From NCBI GenBank assembly GCA_030426395.1, contig JAUHYE010000013.1, positions 1 through 49,064 of the forward strand: a stretch of DNA of 49,064 nucleotides, read 5' to 3'. Origin of the DNA: Phycisphaerae bacterium. GTDB lineage: Bacteria; Planctomycetota; Phycisphaerae; Phycisphaerales; UBA1924. Both the position numbers and the translations under genes were made by a program. The stretch's first letter is position 1. The number at the start of each line of letters is the position of its first letter. Positions 8,830 through 17,577 of this stretch are shown piece after piece. The notes beneath the pieces were generated by a model. It saw only the letters and a list, made by a program, of their open reading frames with translations, ran no database searches and was not told the DNA's origin.

Positions 8830-9144
8830 TAGGCCGCGCCCCGGACGCCCCGGGCCGCGCCCGACGCCCTCGAGGCCGCGGCCGGAGCCTCCCGGGCCAT
8901 GGCCGAGACGCTCCGGGCCGTGGCCGACGCCCTTGGGGCCACCGCCCACGCCGCCCGGGCCGTGGCCCGAACTTTCCAGGCCGTGGCCCGAGCGTCCCGG
9001 GCCATGGCCCGAGCGTCCCGGGCCATGGCCGACAAGCCCCCGGCCATGGCCAACACGATCCAGGCCGTGGCCGGAGCGTCCCAGGCCGTGGCCGGAACGC
9101 CTCAGGCCATGGCCGAAGCCTTCCCGGCCATGGCCGGAACCGTC
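8830..9144. repeat. Array A1: 15 units of 21 bp
   Basis: Fifteen consecutive degenerate units of exactly 21 bases, most of the form C(G/A)GGCC(A/G)TGGCC(C/G)GA followed by a variable tail. Some units contain the 12-bp palindrome GGGCCATGGCCC. All three plus frames and one minus frame stay open because 21 is a multiple of three, giving heptapeptide patterns such as GHGPGRS. I treat it as intergenic DNA. It fills most of the 430-bp gap 8787-9216. Confidence 0.9.
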
Positions 9145-9216
9145 TCCACCCGCCCCCAACCCCCACTCAGAGCCTCCCAGCCCCGTTTCCATATCCGGAC
9201 GCGCAGGGATTGCGCC

Positions 9217-9834
9217 TCAGCCGGTGGGATCGTCGGGGCGTGATTCGGTCGTGGTGCCCGGGGTGGTCGAGGTCGTCGTCGAGGTCGTGGTGGTGGTCGT
9301 GCTGGCGGGGGTGGTGCTGGAGGTGGTGGTCATCGTCGTGCTCTGGGTCTCGGTCGTCGTGGTGTCCGGCGCGGCGTGCACGAAGGCCCAGGCCACCAGC
9401 AGGATCCACAGCACGCTGATGACCCAGTGGCCCAGGGCGTTGCCCAAGCCGCCCCACCAGCCGGCCTTGCGGTAGTGGACCAGTTGGCCGAAGCCCAGAT
9501 CTTCCTGCTGGGCGGCCACCCGCTTCGTGTAGCGGCCCATGGCCAGGCCGGTGACGCTCGAGGTCGCGTTCTGGGCGACGAAGGCCGCGGCGATGAACAG
9601 CCGGCTCCACGGCTCGTGCACCTTCTCGACCACCAAACCCAGGGCCACGAAGTTGACCGTGTGAAAGACGGTGTAGAACTTGATGTAGATGTCCCAGGCC
9701 TTGAGCACCTGGTCCTGCAGGGCGATGGCAAGGGCCCGGGCGTCGTCGGAGCCTGGGGGTGGGCCTGGGGGTTTGGGGTCTTGTGCTGGTGCTGGTGGAG
9801 GTGTCGGGGCAGCAGCGGGGTGTGGTGTGTCCAT
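9217..9834 (-). CDS. Membrane protein with Pro-rich head and Thr-rich tail
   Basis: 205 aa. The N-terminal 28 residues are Pro/Ala-rich, followed by about three hydrophobic spans (FYTVFHTVNFVALGLVV, LFIAAAFVAQNATSS, HWVISVLWILLVAWAFVHAA). The last 50 residues are almost only Thr/Ser (for example STTMTTTSSTTPASTTTTTT). Such a mucin-like tail suggests an exposed, possibly O-glycosylated linker (inference). It lies 15 bases downstream of the lipoprotein gene on the same strand, so the pair is probably co-transcribed. Function unknown. Confidence 0.7.
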   Translation of the reverse strand: MDTPHPAAAPTPPPAPAQDPKPPGPPPGSDDARALAIALQDQVLKAWDIYIKFYTVFHTVNFVALGLVVEKVHEPWSRLFIAAAFVAQNATSSVTGLAMGRYTKRVAAQQEDLGFGQLVHYRKAGWWGGLGNALGHWVISVLWILLVAWAFVHAAPDTTTTETQSTTMTTTSSTTPASTTTTTTSTTTSTTPGTTTESRPDDPTG

Positions 9835-9849
9835 GGCGTTGCGTCTCGT

Positions 9850-11160
9850 TCAGGAGGCGCCGTTGCCGCCGGGCTCGGGCTTCGCGGGTGCCTCGGCCGG
9901 GTCCGGATCGGGCTGGGGCTCGGGCTGGGTTTGCGGCTGGCGTTCGCCGTTGGCGGGCTCTTGGCCGCCCTGGCCACCTTGGACTTCGCCCTGGCCCCGG
10001 TTCTCGCTTTGGCCATAGCCCTCCAACTGCTTTTCCAGGGCCCGCACCGCGTTCTGGGCGCGGAGCATCTCCGCCTGGGCCTCGAGCATCTGTGTCTGTT
10101 GCTCGAACTGCTGGGTTCGGGCGTTGAGGTTCGCCTTCTCGCGGTTGGCGGCGAACAGGTCGCCCCAGGCCGAGTTGCCCTTCTCCATCCGCTCCTTGGT
10201 GTCGCGGTTCTGCTCGCGCACCGCGTGCATCGCCCCCTTGATCGAGAACGAGAAGGCGTAGGCCTTGGCCTTCTCGAGGACCTCGTCGGTGGTCAGGGTG
10301 TCCAGACTGGCGGCCGCGATCATCTCGTCGATCTCCAGGGACAGCACCTCGCGGTACAGGTCCGCGGCCTCCTGCATCGTGGTGTAGTCGTTGACGTCCA
10401 GCCCGTCGAGGAATCGCTCGTTGTAGATGCTCAGGAGCAGGCCTGCGCCGGTCAAGGTGGCCCCGACGACCGGCGACACGAAGACACCGGGGATGCCGCC
10501 GCCGATCAGGGCGTCGCTGACGCCGTCCATCGCGTCCATCACCTCCAGCTCGCCGATCATGATCCCCCAGTAGGTGTCGCCGTTGTGGCGGGCGGCGGTG
10601 AGCAGCAGCTCGTTGATCTTCCGCAGGCGGCGTTGGTATTCGTTGTTGTCCTTGGCGCCAAGGGATGGGTTGAGCAGCATGCCCGACACGTCGACGATGA
10701 TGTACGCGTCGCCGAGTTCGGCGGTCTTCTTTGGGTCCAGGAGGCTGCGGTCCCAATACAGGAAGGGGAGATCCTGGTGGCCGTTCTTGGGACGCCACAC
10801 GGCCACGCGCACGAGCGCATACTTCTTCGGCGGGAGCAAGCGCATTTCTGACGCGGCCTCCCGTCCGGGCCCGGTGGACTTGGAGTCGCGCTTGCCCTTC
10901 GCATCACCCGTGGTGTTGCTGCCCAGCGCCCAATCACGGTGCATCTTCCGCTCTTTCGCCTGGGCCGATTCGTACTCGGCGCGCTCGGCCTCTGGAATGG
11001 CGTACAGGTCCAGGTCGAGCGGCGGGACCGCCTTGTCCTCGTCCGAGCCGAGCACCCCGAGCAGCGGGACGACGCCCAACTGGTGCGACGTGGCCGACAT
11101 CCAGCAGCCTTGAGCGCACGCCACCATGAGCGCGAACGCGAGCGTCAGAACGCCTCTCAT
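9850..11160 (-). CDS. Putative lipoprotein with coiled-coil and Pro/Gln-rich tail
   Basis: 436 aa. ATG 11160 begins a clear signal sequence (MRGVLTLAFALMVACAQGC) with possible lipobox cysteines at 15 and 19; the longer frame adds 73 implausible residues. The middle includes a hydrophobic Gly/Val segment (GGGIPGVFVSPVVGATLTGAG) that may be membrane-associated. Residues about 340-390 are a Gln/Glu/Ala-rich coiled coil, and the tail is QPQTQPEPQPDPDP-like. No family recognised. Likely exported and anchored; probable operon with the Thr-tailed membrane protein. Confidence 0.7.
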   Translation of the reverse strand: MRGVLTLAFALMVACAQGCWMSATSHQLGVVPLLGVLGSDEDKAVPPLDLDLYAIPEAERAEYESAQAKERKMHRDWALGSNTTGDAKGKRDSKSTGPGREAASEMRLLPPKKYALVRVAVWRPKNGHQDLPFLYWDRSLLDPKKTAELGDAYIIVDVSGMLLNPSLGAKDNNEYQRRLRKINELLLTAARHNGDTYWGIMIGELEVMDAMDGVSDALIGGGIPGVFVSPVVGATLTGAGLLLSIYNERFLDGLDVNDYTTMQEAADLYREVLSLEIDEMIAAASLDTLTTDEVLEKAKAYAFSFSIKGAMHAVREQNRDTKERMEKGNSAWGDLFAANREKANLNARTQQFEQQTQMLEAQAEMLRAQNAVRALEKQLEGYGQSENRGQGEVQGGQGGQEPANGERQPQTQPEPQPDPDPAEAPAKPEPGGNGAS

Positions 11161-11420
11161 ATCGTGTTTCCCCCGAGCCGAGATCGGATTCCGGGCCTGT
11201 CTCGGCGTGATCCGGCCGAACGGTATCGCCCCTGGGCGATCGGGGCTATCCCCCTGTTTGGGTGGGCACGATCGGCGAAGGTGGCCCACAAGGCGCGCCA
11301 CGCCGCCTCGGGAGGCTCCGGTGCAACAGCGCGGGGCCCGGGCCGGTATAGGCCCGTGGGTTTCGTGGAGAAGCGCCACAGGCTATACGGGCCGCAGGGG
11401 TGGCCGGGGGAGGGGTTGCG

Positions 11421-13178
11421 ATGGGGTTCGAGACGAGGAACCGGGCTCTCTGGGCGGGCCTCCTTCTGGCCGCGTGCGGAATTCCTGCCGCGGCCGACAC
11501 GCTGGTGGTGCCCAGCACGGCGTACCCCACCATCCAGGCGGCCCTGGACGCCGTCCAGGTGGGCGACGAGGTGGTGCTGGCGGCGGGCACCTATACCGGT
11601 GCGGGCAACGAGGCGCTGGTCGCCCCGGGCGTCGCCTTCACCCTGCGGGGCGAAACCGGCGACCCGGCCGACGTGGTGCTCCAGGGGCCCATCGACCCCT
11701 ACGAGCGCATCGTCCACGCCATCACCTTCGCGGCCGGCGACTCGGGCACGAGCGTGGAAGACCTGACCATCGCCGGCTTCACCGGGCTTGCCGGCGCGGC
11801 GGTGCGCATCACCGGGGCCGACCTGACCTTCGACAACTGCGTCTTCTTCCAGAACGCGACCGGCTCGATCGACTGCTTCCAGGACGGCTACGGCGGGGCC
11901 CTGCACATCCGCGACTCGGCGACGCGCTTGGTCGACTGCGTGCTGCGGGGCAACTTCGCCACCGGCACGGCGTGCGCGGGCTTCGGCGGGGCCTCCGGCG
12001 GCGGGGGCGTCTACGCCGAGCGCAGCGCGCTGACCTTCGAGCGGTGCCTGCTGGAGGGCAACCGCTCGTGGTCCGAGGCCGATTCGCCAAGCCGGGGCGG
12101 GGCGATCTCGGCCGCGGGCTCGACGGTGAACCTCGTCGACTCGATCCTGCGCGACAACGACGCCCTGGGCGGCGTGGCCCGGGGCGGGGCCGTGTCGGCG
12201 TCGGTCGTCATCGCGCGGGGGACCGACTTCATCGACAACAACATCGGCTGGACGGTCGAGGGCGCCGAGCACCACGGGGGCGCCATCGCCGCCGCGACCG
12301 TCGTGGCCGTGGGCTGCGACTTCATCGAGAATCGCAACTTCAGCGACGGCACGGCCGTGGGCGGGGCGATCTCGGGCACGGACGTGACGGTCGTGAGCGG
12401 CTCGATGATCGCCAACGACGTGGGCGGCGGCGGGACGCTCGAGGCCCGCGGCGGCGCGGTGAGCGCGAGTAGCTCTCTGGAAATGGTCAACGTCGTGGTC
12501 GCGGGCAACACGGCGGTGCAGGGCGCGCCCGGCACGCAGGCCCTGGGCGGGGCGGTGCACGCCGGCGGCGGCGCCACGCTCGACCACGTGACCCTGGCGG
12601 GCAACGAGGCCTCGATCGGCCGGGCCATCTCCGCCGATGCCGGGCCGATCGTGCTACGCAACTGCGTCGTGGACAACGGGACGGACTGGCTGTCCGCATC
12701 GGCCCCCGCCACCGTCGCCTGGTCGTGCGTCGTGGGCGGGTATCCCGGCGAGGGCAACATCGACGCCCACCCGATGCTCGACACCGAGCTTCGCCCGCTG
12801 GCCGGCTCGCCGGTGATCGACGCGGGCAACACGACGCTGCTGCCCGCCGATACCTACGACCTGGATGGCGACGGCGACACCAGCGAGCCGCTGCCGCTGG
12901 ACCTCGCCGGCCTGGCCCGGGCGGTGGACGACCCCGCCACGCCGGATACCGGTGTTGGTTCGCCCGGTGTGGGCGTCGTGGATATGGGGGCGTACGAGGT
13001 GCAGAGCGTGTGCCGGGCCGACCTGGACGGCGATGGCGAGCTCACGCTGTTCGACTTCCTGGCCTTCCAGAACGCCTTCGACGCGGGTGATCCGGTCGCG
13101 GACTTCGACGGCGATGGCGAGCTGACGCTGTTCGATTTCCTGGCGTTCCAGAACGAGTTCGACGCCGGCTGCCCGTGA
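11421..13178 (+). CDS. Secreted right-handed beta-helix protein with C-terminal dockerin-like repeats
   Basis: 585 aa, exported. ATG 11421 has GGAGG 7 bases upstream and is followed by a signal peptide ending near AAA-D (residue about 26). YPTIQAALDAVQVGDEVVLAAGTYTG is the usual opening of polymorphic outer-membrane/parallel beta-helix proteins, and residues 40-470 contain many GGAI/GGAV turns. The last 55 residues hold two near-identical DLDGDGELTLFDFLAFQN-type repeats, calcium-loop-like and followed by FDAGCP. This is the dockerin-like C-terminal module common in Phycisphaerae. It probably anchors the protein at the cell surface; substrate unknown. Confidence 0.85.
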   Translation: MGFETRNRALWAGLLLAACGIPAAADTLVVPSTAYPTIQAALDAVQVGDEVVLAAGTYTGAGNEALVAPGVAFTLRGETGDPADVVLQGPIDPYERIVHAITFAAGDSGTSVEDLTIAGFTGLAGAAVRITGADLTFDNCVFFQNATGSIDCFQDGYGGALHIRDSATRLVDCVLRGNFATGTACAGFGGASGGGGVYAERSALTFERCLLEGNRSWSEADSPSRGGAISAAGSTVNLVDSILRDNDALGGVARGGAVSASVVIARGTDFIDNNIGWTVEGAEHHGGAIAAATVVAVGCDFIENRNFSDGTAVGGAISGTDVTVVSGSMIANDVGGGGTLEARGGAVSASSSLEMVNVVVAGNTAVQGAPGTQALGGAVHAGGGATLDHVTLAGNEASIGRAISADAGPIVLRNCVVDNGTDWLSASAPATVAWSCVVGGYPGEGNIDAHPMLDTELRPLAGSPVIDAGNTTLLPADTYDLDGDGDTSEPLPLDLAGLARAVDDPATPDTGVGSPGVGVVDMGAYEVQSVCRADLDGDGELTLFDFLAFQNAFDAGDPVADFDGDGELTLFDFLAFQNEFDAGCP

Positions 13179-13190
13179 GGACCCGCGTCC

Positions 13191-13772
13191 TTACGACGTC
13201 GCCAGGAACAGGATCACCAGCCCCAGAAACGGCAGCAGGTGCAGCGTCCAGGCGATCATCGCCAGGCGGCGCTGGGCCGCGGGTGGCAGGGCCAGGAAGG
13301 GGCGGCGCTTCCAGAAGATGGCCAGCGCGATGGACCCGCTGCCCAGGCCCAGCAGCGTAACGAGGTGGAAGATGGGCGGGGGCCCACCTCCCTGCTGGCC
13401 CCTGGTCAGCTCGCCCAGCGTCACCATCGTGCCCAAGGCGATGGCCGCCAGCCCGGCGCTCATGAAGGGGGCCAGCGTGGCGACGAAGAGGCCGATGCGC
13501 AGGCCGTCGACGCCCACGGTCAGCTCCAGGTCGTGGTTGCACTCGGGGCAGACGGGCCTGGTGGGCTTGGTGGGGGTGTTGGTGGGGGTGGTGTTGGTGG
13601 GGGTGGTCAGGTCGCGGAGGTTGTAGCCGCAGAGCGGGCACGGCACGTCGCGGCCGTGCAGGAAGGCGATGAGCCTCTGGTGGTCGTTGGTTGCTTGGGA
13701 GCCGATCTCGCCCGTCGTGTCCGCCATGGCATCGCGGTACGGCGGGGCAGCGGCGCGGGTTCGCGGGCTCAT
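13191..13772 (-). CDS. Zinc-ribbon membrane protein with Thr/Pro-linker
   Basis: 193 aa. Its ATG overlaps the stop of the upstream gene (ATGA), so it is probably translationally coupled; a later ATG at 13727 is the alternative start. A zinc ribbon is split as CPLCGYNL and CPECNHDL by a low-complexity TTPTNTTPTNTPTKPT insert. About four hydrophobic spans follow, ending LHLLPFLGLVILFLATS. Convergent with the beta-helix gene (12-bp gap). Function unknown; lineage-typical family. Confidence 0.7.
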   Translation of the reverse strand: MSPRTRAAAPPYRDAMADTTGEIGSQATNDHQRLIAFLHGRDVPCPLCGYNLRDLTTPTNTTPTNTPTKPTRPVCPECNHDLELTVGVDGLRIGLFVATLAPFMSAGLAAIALGTMVTLGELTRGQQGGGPPPIFHLVTLLGLGSGSIALAIFWKRRPFLALPPAAQRRLAMIAWTLHLLPFLGLVILFLATS

Positions 13773-14560
13773 TCGGCCTGGGTGCCGGTCTTCGTTTCGG
13801 TCTTCGTCTCGTTTGGCGTCTCGGTCCGCGATCCGGCGAGCGTCTTGATCCACCACTTCGGCGCCATCAGGGCGCTCAGCGGGCCGGCGGCCAGCAGCAG
13901 GGCCAGGGCGATGGCGATCACGAGCACGCTCCACAACAGCCACAGGTACATGGTCGCGCCCTCCTCCCACGACATCGTGAAGACCCCGGGCACGAACGCC
14001 TTGGCCAGGAAGGTCGCAAAGAAGAACAGCCCGAGCGCCAGCAGGGCGTAGGCCACCAGCCGCAGCGTGGCGAAGGCCGCCAGCCGCACCACCAGCACGC
14101 GCTCGGTCGGCGAGAGAGCAAAGGCGGGCAGGGCCGGGTCGACCTCGTAGCCGCACTCGGTGCACTTGCCGCGGTCGAGGGTGGTCAGCTCGAAGCGGCA
14201 CATGGGGCAGGCCACCACGCCCGGCCGCGAGCGCACCAGCAGCCGGGCCAGCACGCCGCCCAGGGCGAGCAAGAGCCCGCCGCCGAAGAGCAGGAACGCG
14301 CCCGTGGCGATGCGCGGCCAGTAGTAGCCCAGCCACCACAGGTCGCCGTCGGACAGGCCCTCGGCCAGCCACGAGGTGATCGGGATGAGGCACGACGCGG
14401 CCATGACCAGCCCGGCCAGCCGCGTGAGGGCGACGAAGGCCAGCCGAAGCCGCAAGAGGTCGTTGGTGCGGACCTGGACGGCGCGCAGGCGTGCGGGCAG
14501 TTCGGGGTCGTGGCGGGGGTCGTGGGATGTGGTCTGGCCGCGCTCGGGGGTGTCGGTCAT
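13769..14560 (-). CDS. Zinc-ribbon multi-span membrane protein
   Basis: 263 aa, ATG 14560. Two hydrophobic spans (residues about 40-110) are followed by a ribbon with CPMCRFEL and CTECGYEV, then two more spans (LLALGLFFFATFLAKAF; LWLLWSVLVIAIALALLLAAG) and a Thr/Glu-rich tail. It overlaps the next zinc-ribbon gene by 4 bases, and the two proteins may act together in the membrane. Function unknown. Confidence 0.7.
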   Translation of the reverse strand: MTDTPERGQTTSHDPRHDPELPARLRAVQVRTNDLLRLRLAFVALTRLAGLVMAASCLIPITSWLAEGLSDGDLWWLGYYWPRIATGAFLLFGGGLLLALGGVLARLLVRSRPGVVACPMCRFELTTLDRGKCTECGYEVDPALPAFALSPTERVLVVRLAAFATLRLVAYALLALGLFFFATFLAKAFVPGVFTMSWEEGATMYLWLLWSVLVIAIALALLLAAGPLSALMAPKWWIKTLAGSRTETPNETKTETKTGTQAE

Positions 14561-14606
14561 ACGCGATGATACTGGACCGGCCCCCTCAGGCCGCGGCCCG
14601 TGGGGC

Positions 14607-15200
14607 TCAGCGCCGGCGCCGGCCCATCGCAAGCGCCCCCAACCCCAGCACGGCCGCCCCGCCGGGCGCGGGGAGGAGGATGATGGATCCCCGGCCCTCG
14701 ACCAGGTCGTCCAGCCTCGACTCGCTGCGGCCGCTCATGCGATCGGTGTACACATCGAAGCGAGTCGTGCGCGTCTCGAGGTCGAGGATCTCGCGGCTCG
14801 TGATGTCGCCCAGGGTGAAGGTCATCGACCAGAAAGCGATGGGGTTGGTCGGGTCGGCGTAGATCATGGCGGGCGGGAAGTTGAGCTGGCCGGCGATGAT
14901 GCCCTGGACGCCGCTGGGCACGACCATGCCCGCGCTGGTGCCCGGGCCGGCCATGGGCGCGATGAGTTGCAAATCACTGAATCCGCCGCGGCCGAGCAGG
15001 TCGACCACCTCGGTGGCGATGCCGGCGATGGCGTAATCGCCAGCGCCGTAGCTCGCCGAAAGGGTGATCGTGGTCGACTCGCCGGGGAACAGCGTGGCGT
15101 CGGCCACGTCGATCTGGATGCTCTGCGAGTGGGCGGCGGCGGCGAAGCCGGCGACCGAAAGGACGACGAACGCGGGGCGGATGCGGCGGTTGGCTGGCAT
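14607..15200 (-). CDS. Secreted protein with PEP-CTERM-like sorting tail
   Basis: 197 aa. ATG 15200 has GGAGGA 5-10 bases upstream. The signal peptide runs to about AHS-QS (residue 25). The body is a beta-rich cohesin/PEP-type domain opening VDVADATLFPGESTTITLS in style. The C-terminus has the tripartite sorting pattern: LPAPGGAAVLGLG, then a hydrophobic stretch, then MGRRRR. As known for PEP-CTERM proteins it is probably processed by an exosortase-like enzyme and exported; no exosortase is in this window. Confidence 0.78.
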   Translation of the reverse strand: MPANRRIRPAFVVLSVAGFAAAAHSQSIQIDVADATLFPGESTTITLSASYGAGDYAIAGIATEVVDLLGRGGFSDLQLIAPMAGPGTSAGMVVPSGVQGIIAGQLNFPPAMIYADPTNPIAFWSMTFTLGDITSREILDLETRTTRFDVYTDRMSGRSESRLDDLVEGRGSIILLPAPGGAAVLGLGALAMGRRRR

Positions 15201-15290
15201 GGGAAGTCCTCCTGGATCGGGATCGATCGAGGACAGCTTACCAGAAAGCGGGATCTCGTGCAAGAGAACTTATACCCAGGGCCGGGCGTC

Positions 15291-16298
15291 TTAGACCGCC
15301 GCCAGCTCCAGCCCCATCGCCCTGGCCATCGCCTGCCCCATCTCGGCGGGGCTGCGGGCCACGGTGATGCCCGCGTCTTCCATCGCGGCGATCTTGGCCG
15401 CCGCCGTCCCCTCGCCGCCGCTGATGATGGCGCCGGCGTGGCCCATGCGCTTGCCGGGGGGGGCGGTCTGGCCGGCGATGAAGCCCGCGACGGGCTTGGT
15501 GACGTGCTCGCGGACGTAGCGGGCGGCGTCCTCTTCGTCCGAGCCGCCGATCTCGCCGATCATCAGGATGCCGTGCGTGTCGGGGTCGTTCTCGAAGAGT
15601 CGCAGGCAGTCGACGTGGCTCAGCCCGCGCACCGGGTCGCCGCCGATGCCGATGCAGGTGCTCTGGGCGATGCCCAGCTGCGAGCACTGCCACACGGCCT
15701 CGTAGGTCAGCGTACCGCTGCGGCTCACGATACCGACGGCCTTCCCGGTCGTGCACTTGGCTTCGCTGATGTGCGTGTTGATGTAGCCGGGCATGATGCC
15801 GATCTTGCAGCCGGCGTTGGTGTAGGGGTCCTTCGCGCTCGTGCCGTTGCCGGTCTTGGGTCCCGGCGTAATCACTCCAGGACAATTGGGGCCGATGAGC
15901 GTGAAGAGGTCCTGCGTGGGGTGCACGTCGGCGCCGCGGGCTGCCATGTTCATGGTGTCGAGAGCCGCGCGCACGCGGACCATGTCGTGCACCGGCACGC
16001 CTTCTGTAATACAGCAGATGAGCCGCAGTCCTGCGTCGGCGGCTTCCAATATCGCGTCGCCGGCGAAAGGCGGCGGCACGAAGATCATGGTCGCGGTTGC
16101 TCCCGTCGCGTCGGCGGCCTGCTTGACGGTGTCGAAGATGGGCAGCCCGTTGTCGTCCTTGGTGCCGCCCTTGCCGGGGGTCACGCCGCCGGCGAGTTTG
16201 GTGCCGTAGTGCAGGCAGCCGCGCGTGTGGACGGCCCCGAACGAGCCGGTGATGCCCTGGCAGATGACCTTGGTTTCAGCGTCGACGAGTACGGCCAT
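15291..16298 (-). CDS. sucD: Succinate-CoA ligase, alpha subunit
   Basis: Alpha subunit of ADP/GDP-forming succinyl-CoA synthetase (TCA cycle): binds CoA and carries the phosphohistidine. CoA-binding start [15 protein letters not shown], mid-motif [22 protein letters not shown], and the phospho-His segment [18 protein letters not shown] near residue 290 are all present. ATG 16298 has GGAGG a few bases upstream. At 335 aa it is about 45 residues longer than the usual 290. Extra residues lie after [10 protein letters not shown] and between ITPG and CKIGIMPG. The beta subunit sucC is not adjacent, which is unusual because the genes are normally paired. Confidence 0.93.
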   Translation of the reverse strand: MAVLVDAETKVICQGITGSFGAVHTRGCLHYGTKLAGGVTPGKGGTKDDNGLPIFDTVKQAADATGATATMIFVPPPFAGDAILEAADAGLRLICCITEGVPVHDMVRVRAALDTMNMAARGADVHPTQDLFTLIGPNCPGVITPGPKTGNGTSAKDPYTNAGCKIGIMPGYINTHISEAKCTTGKAVGIVSRSGTLTYEAVWQCSQLGIAQSTCIGIGGDPVRGLSHVDCLRLFENDPDTHGILMIGEIGGSDEEDAARYVREHVTKPVAGFIAGQTAPPGKRMGHAGAIISGGEGTAAAKIAAMEDAGITVARSPAEMGQAMARAMGLELAAV

Positions 16299-16386
16299 GC
16301 GCCACCTCCGGTGGGGGGTTGTGCGGGTTGGGGGGTTCCAGCCTTGCAGCGTAGGCCCGCGAGGCCGGCCTCTATAGGCTTGGGCC

Positions 16387-17568
16387 ATGCGACGAGCACT
16401 CCGAGCCGTGTCCATGCCCGCACTCGCCCTGGCCCTCGCGCTCGGCGGCTGCCACGCGACGCCGCCCGGCGAAGATCAGGTCGGTGTGTCGGTACAACGC
16501 ACCCCGCCCGACTACGACCCCTCGCGCCTCGAGCCCATCCTCATGAGCCCGGGCTTCCAGTGGACGGGCGTCGCCGCCACCGACACCGGCCGCGTCTTCG
16601 TGAGCTATCCCAACTGGCACGGCCCCTACCGCTGGGCCGTGGCCGAACTGGTCGATGGCGCGCACCGCCCGTACCCCGATGGCCAGTGGAACCGCTGGCC
16701 GCCGGTCGAGGGCGATCTCGATCCCGACCCCGCCTACCGCTTCGTGTGCGTGCAGAGCGTGTACGTGGACGCACGCAACCGGCTGTGGATCCTCGACCCC
16801 GCCAGCCCGCGCTTCGAGGGCGTGGTCCCAGGCGCGGCCAAACTGGTGGAGGTCGATCTGGACACCGACCGGGTGGTCCGCGTCATCCGCTTCGATAGCG
16901 ATATCGCGCCCGAGAAGAGCTACCTCAACGACGTGCGCATCGACGTGCAGCGCAACGTCGCGTTCATCACCGATTCTGGATTGGGTGCTCTGGTCGTGGT
17001 CGACCTGAACACCAACCAGTCCCGTCGCGTGCTGGCGAATCACCAGAGCACGAAGGCCGAGAAGGACGTGGTCCCCATGATCGACGGCCGCGAACTCCGC
17101 GTGGGCCAGACCCCCCGCGGAGCGGTCCCGCAGATCCACGCCGATGGCATCGCGTACAACCCGGCGGATGATTTCGTCTACTACCAGGCGCTGACCGGGC
17201 GGACGCTGTACAAGATTCCCGCGGCGGTGCTCGCCGACTTCGACACCAGCGAATGGGAGATCGCCTCGGCGGTGGTCGCGGTCCGGCACAGCGTGGTCAC
17301 CGATGGCATGGCCGCCGACGCCGATGGCAACGTGTACTTCACCGCCCTGGAGCACGGCGCCATCATGTATCTCACGCCCGAGGGCGACCTCCGCGTCCTC
17401 GTCGGCTACGACCTGCTCGCCTGGCCCGACAGCCTCGCCGTCACGCCCGATGGCGTGCACGTCACCACCAGCCGCATCCATGAGACCAAGAGATTCAGCT
17501 TCGACGGCCTCATGCCCCGCGAGCCCTACGGCCTGTGGCGGGCGCCGCTGCCGCCTGCCGGCCAATAA
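16387..17568 (+). CDS. MRJP/yellow-family lipoprotein (six-bladed propeller)
   Basis: 393 aa. The signal peptide ends in the lipobox LALGGC (Cys 22), so it is likely a membrane-anchored lipoprotein. The sequence follows the major royal jelly protein/yellow family: [59 protein letters not shown], and the ending VTTSRIHE. This predicts a beta-propeller. Bacterial members are of unknown substrate. It is divergent from sucD (88 bp) and 9 bp upstream of the next gene, so probably in an operon with it. Confidence 0.87.
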   Translation: MRRALRAVSMPALALALALGGCHATPPGEDQVGVSVQRTPPDYDPSRLEPILMSPGFQWTGVAATDTGRVFVSYPNWHGPYRWAVAELVDGAHRPYPDGQWNRWPPVEGDLDPDPAYRFVCVQSVYVDARNRLWILDPASPRFEGVVPGAAKLVEVDLDTDRVVRVIRFDSDIAPEKSYLNDVRIDVQRNVAFITDSGLGALVVVDLNTNQSRRVLANHQSTKAEKDVVPMIDGRELRVGQTPRGAVPQIHADGIAYNPADDFVYYQALTGRTLYKIPAAVLADFDTSEWEIASAVVAVRHSVVTDGMAADADGNVYFTALEHGAIMYLTPEGDLRVLVGYDLLAWPDSLAVTPDGVHVTTSRIHETKRFSFDGLMPREPYGLWRAPLPPAGQ

Positions 17569-17577
17569 GGAGACGAC

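Noticed and set aside
8566-9192. Minus-strand open frame of GHGPGRS-like heptads as a gene
   Set aside because: It is a by-product of a 21-base period, overlaps 220 bases of a better gene, and has no ribosome-binding site; other frames are equally open.
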